NCBI GenBank assembly: GCA_038093975.1
Contig: JBBPTG010000005.1
Span: 310,001-374,000 of the forward strand
DNA length: 64,000 nucleotides
Origin: Chalciporus piperatus
Lineage: Eukaryota > Basidiomycota > Agaricomycetes > Boletales > Boletaceae
Reading direction: 5' to 3'
Shown here: positions 43,145-53,368 of the stretch, in pieces
Layout of the letters: each line of letters opens with the position of its first letter
How positions within the stretch are numbered: the stretch's first letter is position 1
Made by a program: the position numbers and the translations under genes
Notes under the pieces: model-generated
Told to the model about the DNA's origin: nothing
The model's database searches: none
What the model saw: only the letters and a program-made list of their open reading frames with translations

Positions 43145-45354
43145 TCGAATGGGACGGGGTTGACGTTAAATTGAAGTGGGTATAGGGATGGAGATGCAGG
43201 CCATCCCGCGTGTAAGATTTTTATCTGTAGATCGACTATCTATATAGGCCTTCGCGGTGTCCCGTTTAAGGAGAGAATAAGCTCCGGAGGATGCCCATCC
43301 CTCAATTGCGATGAGGCCAGCAACGCGGTGACCTGCGGTGACCGGTCGGTTGCGGAGGGTCAACCTGTTCGGGTCGAAACGTGGCAAATTTCAAAACTAC
43401 AAGGTACCGGATCAGCGCACATTTGTCTCTTATCGTGCACTAATTTGCCATAGGGAAGAAGATATAGAACGAACAAACTGGATACTGGTACTCATCATGA
43501 GTGGATGCACGGATAGGCGAAGGATCAAAGTACAAACGATGCTCGAGGGGGACTTGTGCTTGACCCGGATACTGAGTCTGCTAAATCGGGTTTGTACGTA
43601 TCCAAGCTGAACCGTCATGAGGAGAATCAGGGATGCGAGCACGCCCTCGGAAGGATGGAAGAGCGCTCAGAAACTGGGGCGCACTACCATCTGCAGAGTA
43701 GTCTTGCAACGTAATGTTGTTTTTGACGACGCCGATTCGTGAGCACCGATTGGCTGGCCCCGCACCGAAAGAAGGATGTCACCCGATGGATACCATATTC
43801 AGGGAGGCTGGTCCAAGGCTCCTTTCAGCTTGCAGCCAGCTGGCCATCCCTCGGCTCGCAGATCCTAGGATCAAATCCGTTTTTTACTAAGATTCACTCG
43901 CGGGTAGGCATGGTCATGTGTCCACTGGGGAACTTTGTCGAGGCCATGGCGTGATCAAGATCCGGCCTTCGGCGGACGGCTGTCGTATCGGTCTTCGAAT
44001 GGGATAACAAAGGAATGATCATCCGCATCCTCGGTCCGCGATCAGCTGGTAATAATCTTCAGGGGACAGCTGGGACAGGGAAGGCAGCCACGAAGCGTAT
44101 GGCGGTGCCTCAGCAACGACAACTACCTTGGTCATCACCACTGACCAACGGGCTATCAGGGATCCGGAACTGACTTGTTTCCCAGACGAGCAGGAGGGGC
44201 CATCGAAAGTTGCACCGAGTCTACGTACGGGTTAACATTCCAAGGAATACAAGGGAATACATGAGTTCTCACCTGAGCGTGTCTGGCCAATCCGCGGGCT
44301 GGAAGCTTGATGTATGTGGTACCCAGAGAAATGCAAAGCTAGCTTCCTGGATTCCTCCATGATGCAAACCTATACTCCTCCGACGACTCTTTTCCATTCC
44401 TCAAGCTCATCATGGACCGAAGCTTAGCCACAATCACTGTCTCCGCCCTACACTCGGTCGACCCAGCTTTGGTCAAGGCGGTGATCCGGTCATGGAGGTT
44501 GTCTGGAGTGGGCGTCGCCCGTGCACTGCAGGCTCGCCGACATACATACATGAGATGAGCCACGATTGAGCGGCGAGCCTCACGCCAAATGACGCACTAT
44601 ATTAATAGGCATTACTATGACCTGTTCATAAGAAGGTTTCAATTATCCCAAATCGGTCTTGGTGTACAGTTGTACTTTATGATTCTGAACCCACTTACCC
44701 AAGCATGGAAGCAGCAACTTCGACCAGCCCTCGTGCAAACAGGCGATATGGAAAAAAAATCAGCCTATGCTTCAAAGAGAACAGCCGCATCAGAGCTTGA
44801 AGCCTAGCTGCTTGGGCGGTTTGTTCTAGAACCGGTTGGAAGACAAATAGATGGGCACGCGGCGTTAGTGCATTCGAAGACGTCGGTTTCTGCAACAAAA
44901 TGGGCGCCAAAGAAGCTACCAAGTTGGCTCGGAGCTAATACAAAGCATGTTGTCCTCGTGCAAGACGACGGGTAGATGGGCCGCTGCTCGGATATGAAGT
45001 ACTCGAGGATCAGTACTCAGTCTGGGTTATCTTACCACTGCAGAGTCTGCGGATGCCGCATGGCATTGCAGCCCACCCGGCCCCACCAAAAGGATGGAAT
45101 TAAACCGAGCGGACATACAAAGGGTCAGTCGTGTTTGAAATGCGGTAATAGTTCATTTCTGGTGGGAAGGTTGCCATTCGAACAACAGACCTTTCCTTTT
45201 TCTCCTTATACTCTGACGACCATCCCGATCACGGCCATAACCCTTCCTCGTTGTTCGGTTCAAGAATCCTTTAAATTCGCCGTGCTTTCATCCGCCCCCT
45301 CTCTATCCTTTCTGCTCTCAACCCAACCTCGCAAATCTCACGAACGCTTTCACG
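43145..45354. other. Long intergenic region, nothing recognised
   Basis: About 2.2 kb with only short ORFs (43338-43610, 43739-43954, 44339-44563, 44589-44807), none with domains. The last ~150 bp are pyrimidine-rich and probably carry the promoter and leader of the wall-protein gene at 45355. Confidence 0.4.
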
Positions 45355-46398
45355 ATGCACGCTTTCAACGCTCTTGCTTCTCTCGCTATCCTTCTCTCAG
45401 CCCGCCTCGCCCAGGCCTCGGTCTACGTAAGTACCCTGTCGCTCTCTTGCCCCCCTCGTTGATGCCAACTGCGGCGGCGAACACAGGTGACCAACCCGGT
45501 CCAAGCCACCGTTTGCACTGGTGGTCAGTCCTGCCTGGTCCAGTGGGTTGATAACGGTGAATCGCCTCTTCTCGGCGACATCGGAGAGTGTGACATCGCC
45601 GTTTACACTGGCGAGCTTGTACGTCTGCCCAACACTTCATTGTTCTTTGTCATTCTAATACTTTTCCTTTCAGGAATTGGCACAATCGCTTCCTTCCGTT
45701 AACGTCGCCACCACGAACTCCTTTACGTTCACAGTAGGTTCTTTGCCCCATGTCGTAATTATAACGTAATTGAAGCCTGCGTAGCCTAACCCTGCTGCTG
45801 GTCCCAACGGACAATAGTTAGTCATGCTGATCTTGTTAGACAGCAACTAAGCTAACATTCATGCAGCTACATCGTCTTCACAGCAAGCAGCATCAACTAC
45901 ATGGGTTTCTCCGGTTCTTTCACGTCAGTCGATTCTTGTTGCCTAGGCCACCATAATTATTGACCTCAACTAATGGACAGCCTGAGTGGCATGACTGGTA
46001 CTGCGCCAGGTGGTAGCAGTGGAGCTGGTGGTTCGTCTACCCCTGGCTCCACTCCAGCTGGCTCATCCACTCCAGTAGGCTCAACCCCCGGAAGTGCTTC
46101 TCCCACTGGCACAGCAACTAGCCCTTCGAGCCCTACAGGTACTTCTACCCCCCCTGTTGGTACCACCACACCGACCGAATCGACCCCTACTCCTTCAGGT
46201 ACTCCTACTTCCCCCGTCTCAAGCCCAACGCCAACTACCCCCACAACGTCCGGCACGCCAGTCTTGACCACCGCCAGTGGCAGCACCTTCAGTGCCACAC
46301 CCTCGGCCACACCCACAAACGCCGCAGTTCGCGTCGGATCCTCTGCATCTCTCGGTTCCGCCTTCTTCCTTGCACTCGCTGGTGCTCTCGTTTTCTAA
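45355..46398 (+). CDS. Secreted Ser/Thr-rich GPI-anchored protein (KRE9/KNH1-like N-terminal domain)
   Basis: Six exons (45355-45426, 45487-45618, 45674-45733, 45785-45816, 45867-45923, 45981-46398) give 256 aa. A signal peptide (MHAFNALASLAILLSARLAQA) precedes a ~110-residue beta-rich domain with VTNPVQATVCTGG, VQWVDNGESP and YYIVFTASS, as in the PF10342-type family. A ~110-residue Ser/Thr/Pro/Gly tail follows, a likely O-mannosylated stalk, and the protein ends in a hydrophobic GPI-attachment signal (GSAFFLALAGALVF). It should sit in the cell wall or on the plasma membrane. KRE9-type proteins take part in beta-1,6-glucan assembly, but that role is not proven for this family. Confidence 0.9.
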
Positions 46399-46723
46399 GA
46401 CGCTTTCGAGGATATCGTCAGTTCATTGACAGGGTCTTGAACGCTTGTCGTGCCCTCCTTTCCGCTTCAATCATTTACCCCTTTTATACCAGATAAAACG
46501 TCTCTTGAGGTCTTCATAAGTTTTTGTTGTATTATTCTTCCTTCATCCACGAACTTCGTTTACGAGTACGTCTTGTGCTATCAATGCATCATATTGGCTT
46601 TAGGCTTTCTAGTTGCAATCCTAGGTGTGATGCGTGGGAGTGACATGCCAGTAGACTTGGACTCAGCTGGGAGTCCCGTTCGGAAGCGCAGGCAGACTGA
46701 GACTCTTGCGATAACTCTATTCG
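46399..46723. other. Short tandem intergenic gap
   Basis: 325 bp between two plus-strand genes, holding the 3' UTR of the wall-protein gene and the UPF3 promoter. An ORF of 95 codons (46450-46737) overlaps the UPF3 start in another frame and is not supported. Confidence 0.45.
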
Positions 46724-48438
46724 ATGTCTACAGCTGATTCAAAGCAGACACCTCGCAAGCAGAAACAGAAAGAGTCCAAGTCCCAACAACACCAGAATGC
46801 TACAGACCGTCTCAAGACCGTCGTACGTCGCTTGCCTCCCAGCCTCCCCGAAGACATATTCTGGCAGAGCGTACAAGCATGGGTCACAGAGGACACCGTG
46901 ACTTGGAAGCTCTATTGTCCAGGAAAGATTCGTAAACGGTACGTCTGACGGGCGGGCTATCTTTGCATCTTTATCGATTGCGAGTTGATCGTCGTTGTAT
47001 TGTATAGTCGGGCTTGGAATAGGGTGAACAAGGAGACCATACCTTCTCGCGCATACATTGCGTTCAAGAACGAGGAAATGGTCGCGACGTTCAGCCGCGG
47101 GTATGATGGCCATCTATTCAGAGACAAAGCGGGTACGTTCCAGCCAGCGAGTTCATGCCCCACGTCAATGTTCCGACACTGATCATCACGACCACGGACA
47201 AAAAGGTAACGAATCTCAAGCCATCGTCGAGTTTGCACCATTCCAGAAGATACCAACTGAGAAGAAGAAAGCCGATGCGAGGAACAATACGATCGATAAA
47301 GGTGGGTGATTTTGGTTCACGGCGGCCGTGGGTGCTCACTCTGAGTTTTAGACGAGGATTATCTTTCCTTCCTCGAGAGTCTCAAGAATGCCGGGAAGCC
47401 CGACGGCGTGACGTTGGAAGCTCTGAGTGAGTGGTGGCGATCTCCGCCTGGTTTTATTCGAGCTGACGAGTTCCTGCGCTAGTCGCCGCCTCTCAACCAC
47501 CACCTCCGCCGACGACCACGCCGCTTCTCGAAGCGCTCAAGGCGGAGAAGTCGGCTCAGAAAGACAAGGAGACTATCCTCCGTAATCATGCGCATTACAA
47601 GGACCCCGCGGTGAGCGGCGCTGCTTCGAAGAAGGAAGAAGCGAAGAAGAAAGCCGCTGTTCCCCAGGCTCAAGCTCAAGCCCAGCCCGCGAAACAGTCT
47701 GAACCTCCCACTCCAACAAGCAAGAAAGCTAAGAAGGCGGCGGCGGCGGCTGCAACTTCAGCCTCACAGAAAGCACCACCCGCAGGTCAGGACGGCCAAG
47801 GTATCCCGGCGAAAGGGCAGCCTGCTGGCACTGCTGGTCCATCTACCTTTAAACCACCTGCTCCCCGAGCACGGCCTCCCAAGGAACCACACGGCCGTCA
47901 ACATTCAGGCAAAGGCGATGCATCTACTCCTGCGTCTGCGTCTGCACAGACCAAACCAACGCCCGCTGCTCCACCTCCCCCTGTGAACACGGAGAGTGGA
48001 GCTTCAGCCTCTCCCGCGCCATCTCAGGTGCAAAGCCAATCACGTAAAGCTCGACCTGTGATCGGACTCGGTCGTCATTTCGAGGCTGCCTTGAGTGGTG
48101 CTGGTGTTGCGGTTGGTGCTGGCGAGCGGAAGAAACGTGACAAGGGTGGAGAGCCTGACTCTATGATTGCTGCTGCTGCTGCAGGCTCTGGTAAGGGAAA
48201 GGAAGGTGGCCGAAGGCATAGAGAGGAACGCCCCGCACAGGCCCCCGTCGTCCCGAGCATTCTGCAGCGACCAGATACTGGGTCTCCAGAAGTGGTCATC
48301 ATGCAGCGTCCGCGATCGCCACGAGTAGTAGAGCCTGCAGCAGGGCAGAGTGAGACAGCCCCTCCGAGGGGCGGTGGTCCGAGAAGGGGAAGAGGTCGCG
48401 GTGGTCGCGGTGATCGCGGTGGAAACCGTGGAGGATAG
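46724..48438 (+). CDS. UPF3: Nonsense-mediated decay factor UPF3
   Basis: Five exons (46724-46938, 47008-47132, 47206-47301, 47352-47426, 47483-48438) give 488 aa. The Smg4/UPF3 RRM-like domain covers residues ~25-170: LKTVVRRLPPSLPEDIFWQS, SRAYIAFKNEEMVATFSRGYDGH, AIVEFAPFQKIP, DEDYLSFLESL. UPF3 links the exon junction complex to UPF2/UPF1 in mRNA surveillance. The remainder is a Lys/Ala/Pro-rich disordered region with a C-terminal tail of Arg-Gly repeats (RRGRGRGGRGDRGG), a common RNA-binding element. The exon junction complex-binding motif cannot be located by eye. Confidence 0.92.
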
Positions 48439-49192
48439 ATTTTGTTGTTGGTGTCTTTCAACTCCCTCTTGACAGGTACTCTTACTGATTGAATCTTGAT
48501 CAGAGATCTCCAGGAATGGACAACAGAACAAGCGGGGCAATCACAGACGTTGCCCTCGAAGAAACCTGAGGGTCCGATCCCTTACCATCAGTGGTGCTAA
48601 CGGCACTCGCCGTTAGCCATCCTGTTCGCTATGACTTTTCAAGGTCGTCCCGAGTTGGTGTTGATCGACCCCGGGGACCTCTAGGTAGTGTTCAAGTTTC
48701 TCGTTGCAAGGATATCCGAAACCAATCTCAGATGGACGGGTCGACGCTGTTTGTCGGTCCCCCCCTTGATGCTCTTCCTCACGATGGTTTGCCGTCGTGT
48801 CAGTAGCACATTTTGCACGTGGTTTTTTGTGCATCATCACAATAAGTACATGGAATCGGAAATCATTTGCCCTCTCACATACCCGAGGGTTTCCATCAGA
48901 CCGCGAAAGTTTGCCATCAGTCGAATATCGAACTAACAATGGCATTCATTTACATGTCATGGGGTATCTGAGTGGGTTATGGTAGATCTAGCTAGACACG
49001 CTATATTTCACCGACAGCCTCAAGGTGAGATGTCATCGTTCACAGAGAAACGCGAATCCGTAAAGATCACCAAAGCAAAGCAAGATACACGCTTAATCCA
49101 CTGAAAAAAAGAAAAAGAAAACCCAAACGAAGCAGATAAACATCGTCGAGCGATCGACGTGAAAAAGGGATGAGGAATCGAGGGGATGAGGA
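48439..49192. other. Convergent 3' intergenic region
   Basis: 754 bp between UPF3 and the second wall-protein gene. ORFs of 62-110 codons on both strands have no support. An A-rich tract lies near 49103-49125. Confidence 0.45.
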
Positions 49193-50094
49193 TTATAGCA
49201 AGGAAGCACCGACGACAGCAGCGACGAGGCCGACGAAACCGGTGGCCACTGCGGACTTGCCAGCACCGTTCTTGGTGCCCGTAGTGGGCTTAGGAGATGC
49301 CGAGGGCGAAGTCGAGCTGGGCATAGCGGACGAGGGCATGGACATGGACATGGGCATCGCCATAGACATCGAAGTCGAGCCACCGATGGGTGCAGTGGAC
49401 TGGCCGTTGATCTCTGACTGAACGGAGGCGTTGAATTGCCCAGTCATGCCACCGAGGCTATTCGAGTTCGAATAGCGATCAGAAAATAGAATGACTACGT
49501 CAGCAAGGATCACGCGAATAAGAGCCATTTGCGTACTTGAACTTCGCAGAGAAAGCTTCCATGGGGTATTGAGGTGATTGAGGGTTCATCAAAGTGGCAG
49601 AAGTGACGCGAATGAAGCTAATCGCTTCGGTAAGAATCGCGGTTCTATAGCGAAGAGAAATAGAAGTGGATGCGTACTACTCGTTGCCGCTGGGTCCGAT
49701 GGTTGCATCGGGAGTGAACACGATGGAGGAAGTGGACGACACGTTGACGCTAGTAGCGATGGTTTGAAGAGGTGTCTAAAGAAAAAAGAGAGTATATGAG
49801 CGTCCAGGCTCGTCGAACTGGATATGAATCGTCAAACCTGCTGAATCGCGTTCCCGACGTAAATTGCAAACGTTGCATTGCCAAACTGAGCGAGGGATGG
49901 GCTCATGCCGTCGTCCATCCACTGGACGGTGCTTGGTTGACCAGCAGTAAATGTCGTAGAAGCGACAGGTTGTGTGATCTACTTTGAGGTCAGATTTTGT
50001 TCTCCCTCTGCACCCAAAGATTTCTGAAACGTACAAAAATGTTTCCGAGCGCCGATGCAGCGAGAGCGAGGGAAACGATGGCAGCGGAGAACAT
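49193..50094 (-). CDS. Second Ser-rich GPI-anchored protein (KRE9/KNH1-like domain)
   Basis: ATG at 50094 begins MFSAAIVSLALAASALG, a signal peptide. After an intron the domain reads ITQPVASTTFTAGQPSTVQWMDD, FAIYVGNAIQQ, TLQTIATSVNVS, IVFTPDATIGPSG and TSATLMNPQSPQYPMEAFSAKF. A short Met/Ser-rich repeat (SMSMAMPMSMSMPSS) and a C-terminal hydrophobic GPI signal (AVATGFVGLVAAVVGASLL) follow. Final length is about 225 aa. It has the same domain plan as the gene at 45355 but the sequences are strongly diverged, so this is an old duplication or independent recruitment. The stalk is much shorter. Confidence 0.85.
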
Positions 50095-50467
50095 TTTGGT
50101 GATGAAAAAACGAGAGGAGTGATAAAGAGTGTGAGTGTAGACTGCGAGAGTTGGTTCAGAGACTCAGAGATGATACTCAGTTAAGTGAAGGAAAGAAGAG
50201 ACAGTGTGGGATTGGGATGATGGAAGCGAGCGACGGAGTTCCAACTGGAGCGAATATTAGGTTACTATAGGTTACCATGCAAGTGCTGAGTCAAGGGCTT
50301 ACACTCTGATTGGCTTGAAAGCTTGTTTCACATGGTTGTCTATGTCAAACAAAAATACTTGAGATTGAAAACTGGATTCAGAAGCTTGAAATAGCCTGTT
50401 CAACTTCCAATTATCGTTTCGCAACAGCCGAAGTCATTTTTAGACAAACACCTACGGTCATGGGCCT
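50095..50467. other. Promoter region of the second wall-protein gene
   Basis: 373 bp between the wall-protein ATG (50094) and the ORC3 stop, both on the minus strand. No gene is supported. Confidence 0.45.
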
Positions 50468-53187
50468 TTAGCTCGGGACATCGAACACGGTCCGCACCAC
50501 ATGGTCAGCTTTCCGACCGGTGTGCTTGATGAAACCGACATAATCCAGCTCATGCAATGAGCGGATGAAACGTGCCTGAACCTCCATTCTCCATTTCTCA
50601 AGCTGTTCCTCGCTCTCCTCCACGACCTCATCTATTTGCCGGCGTTTTCCCTTGCGTCTGGAAGGTGTTTGACTTGGCGTTTCATCCTTCCTCATGCGTT
50701 CCCTCTGTGCTTCCAGGACGACCGTGAACGACTCAAACCAGTCGAAGACATTGAGCATTTTCCCACTTTCCCGGTAGCGGTGGAATAGGATGCTGGTATC
50801 CGGCATGTCGCACAGCGCTTCGTCGTCATCAGCGTCTTCATCATCGTAGTTGTCGGCGATGGTAGTTGCGCAGTAATCTTGCGGGTGTAATAAACCGGTG
50901 AATACTGAGGCACGTAAGGACGGATTGAGTAGCTGTCGTCGAGGTTAAGCCGGGACGATAGAAATGGGATCTGACCAACGGCTCTCTACGTACCTCGGAA
51001 GGGAAGGGGGTAGAACCCGTATACCAGATGTCCCAGAGGGGCAAATCTTCAAGGGTAATAAGTCGACGTCTGAAGAACAGTTGTCAACTCAGATACAGAG
51101 GGGCAATGACCAGTACACACTGGAAATATTCAAGAAGCCAATCTCCGACAGTTTCGGCCACCTTCCGGACTTCTCCTGGTTCATCATCGTGCCTACCATA
51201 GGAACGGGCCGTATTGATTTGCGATATAATGTCCTTTTCCTCTTCCTGCGCCTCCGTTGGAACATGGGCAAAGAAATCGTGTAGGCCCGACAAGAGATCA
51301 TCTAACTGATCCCCTTGTAATTTTCTGAGACACAGGTCGTTAGGCCAAGCACCACCCTAAATCAATGACTTACCTGATCGTGGCACACAGAAACTTGTAC
51401 GAGGTTCCAAGACGACCTCTTAGGGCTGTACACATCAATTCAGGAAGGGTCTTGTCGGGCTTGTGGCCAAGCGGAACCAAAAACCGTTGAACCAACAGAA
51501 AAACTTGGAAAGACACGCGAAACAACCTCGAGGATCTCCGAAAACTCGCTCGAGCGGTCTGAACCAGGTCAAGAAGCTCATCTACGTTCGCGGGCAGTTG
51601 GCTTGCTGGGTCATGTGGAATCAACGACGAATTGTGAACTCGAATGAATATTGAGTTGAAGAAGGCGGATGATGAAGTTGGATCAGCCAATTCAACAGAT
51701 ATATTGGGTCCGAAGAAATCTTCTGCGAGAAGACTAGTCAGAGGATCTTCGAAATGTTTCATGTGAGCTAGCTGACCCAATAGGTGAGTGGCAAGCTACA
51801 AGGACTCGGGAAGGTATTCTACCTGCAAGATGGACACAAAGCCATCGAGAGACGGTGAGTGTCTTCCAAAGAAGTCGACAAGAAATTCGATCGTTGCTGG
51901 CCCAAGCAGGAGATACGGGTCGAAATCCACGTCAAAAAATGTCTGTACAAGTTCAAACGGGGTGTTCAACTGGATGCATGGTAACTCACTTTCAACAATA
52001 TGCCGTACAGCACTTTCTGGCCCGTTGAGAACGAACAGCTGCGAACTTCCAAGCGTGACAGGGTTGACCGAGGATAAGTTGCATGGATATACGACGGAGT
52101 GGGAGGCGAGCTGAGCGATAGGACAAATACCAGTGGTAGTCGTGGAATGGCTAGGCTGAACGGTAACATCAGCACGTAGCGAGAGTAGTCCAGGCAAGGG
52201 CACTGTACCTGCAAATCTCAAAAAGATCCTGCATTACGGGCGGTTCAAACTGTTCAAAATCGTGCAAAATAACGACTAGGCGGGTTGTATTCCTATCAGT
52301 CCCTTGTGACACTGCATCAGTCCCGACATGCTGAGAAGCCGACTTGTATTACCTCTCGCTTCACAGAGCGCGTTGAACCACACTTGAAGTAGGTTGATGT
52401 CGACAGTGGACAGCGAAGTTGTGGGCTTCCGCTTGACTGACTCTGGAGTGATCTTAGATGAATGTCTAAACGAGAACGACTATGTCCACATGCCTAGCTC
52501 CTCCTCGGTTTTATTAATGAAGCCTGCGATAAGGGTTTTCATTGCAGTGGTTATATTCGGACAATCTTGTGGAAAGACGTGAGTGACGATATGAGTACCA
52601 TTGTTGTCATCGAAGAGGCCATCCTGCCCCTCGGCTTCGAGACGTGAAGATATCTCGTCAAAGATTGACGATGATGTGCCAAAGGCTGATGCAGCACGTA
52701 AGTAATGATATGCTCGTTTTTGTGATTTTCTGACCTGCTACTGATATCACGGGCAGCTCTGCATATGGCAAGCCCGGAAGACAGTCTATATAGGCCTTAT
52801 TGACCAACTCTGCCACGCTGGCCACGATGGGCGCATGTAACGCGTGGATCAATTCCTGTTCAAAGTTAGTCGACGGGCACTTGGGATACTTGATAGCGTA
52901 CCTGTACTCTTGCGAGACACTTTGACCACGCTGTTCTGTACGCAGCTAGGCGTAGCTCGTAGCCACTTGGCAGATCCCTGTCTGGGAACAATGTATACGA
53001 CTCTCCGTCGTCTGCATCTGTTATGATTCGCTTGAGTTGAACGCGTTATAGTCTAGCAGCGGAATGGCATTACCTGCCTCCTGATGTGGTATGTAGATGG
53101 CTGTCTGTTCGTTTCGTGAGCTACTGTTTTCAATGTTTCACGCAAACGAACCTGATGAGTGTCATCCAAACCTGGTTCGATAGCCAT
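50468..53187 (-). CDS. ORC3: Origin recognition complex subunit 3
   Basis: ORC3 is part of the six-subunit complex that marks replication origins. Exons from ATG 53187 encode MAIEPGLDDTHQ|TAIYIPHQEAD|ADDGES... The N-terminal ORC3 region includes ELIHALHAPIVASVAELVNKAY; the AAA-like core follows with FPQDCPNITTAMKTLI, and a mid-region ELVQTFFDVDFDPYLLLGPATIEFLVDFF and LAHMKHFEDPL. The C-terminal winged-helix segment is DTSILFHRYRESGKMLNVFDWFESF, ending at TAA 50468. There are about nine exons. It shares a 181-bp divergent promoter with MCM4. Confidence 0.88.
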
Positions 53188-53368
53188 TGCGTTGATATTA
53201 TTCACGTTGTGAATCGCGGTATTGACTAGAGCTGTATCGTGGGTCCACCCGTAGTGGGATTGGCCTACCCTAAATGTACAATTGACGCGTCGCGACGTAT
53301 CGCGACGCGCCTCGTTTTGGCCTCCAACGACAACGACGACGAACTCGACCTCGACCTCGACCTCGACG
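53188..53368. promoter_or_regulatory. Bidirectional ORC3/MCM4 promoter with MluI cell-cycle box
   Basis: The two ATGs are 181 bp apart and point away from each other. At 53285-53290 is a perfect ACGCGT (MCB), the site bound by MBF in yeasts for G1/S transcription. A near-match ACGCGC lies at 53305-53310, and the 8-mer TCGCGACG is repeated exactly at 53290 and 53300. The 3' end of the interval is a (CTCGAC)n-like leader immediately before the MCM4 ATG. Confidence 0.75.

Noticed and set aside
45966..46316. Val/Gly-rich 116-codon antisense ORF
   Set aside because: It is the complement of the Ser/Thr/Pro stalk of the wall protein.
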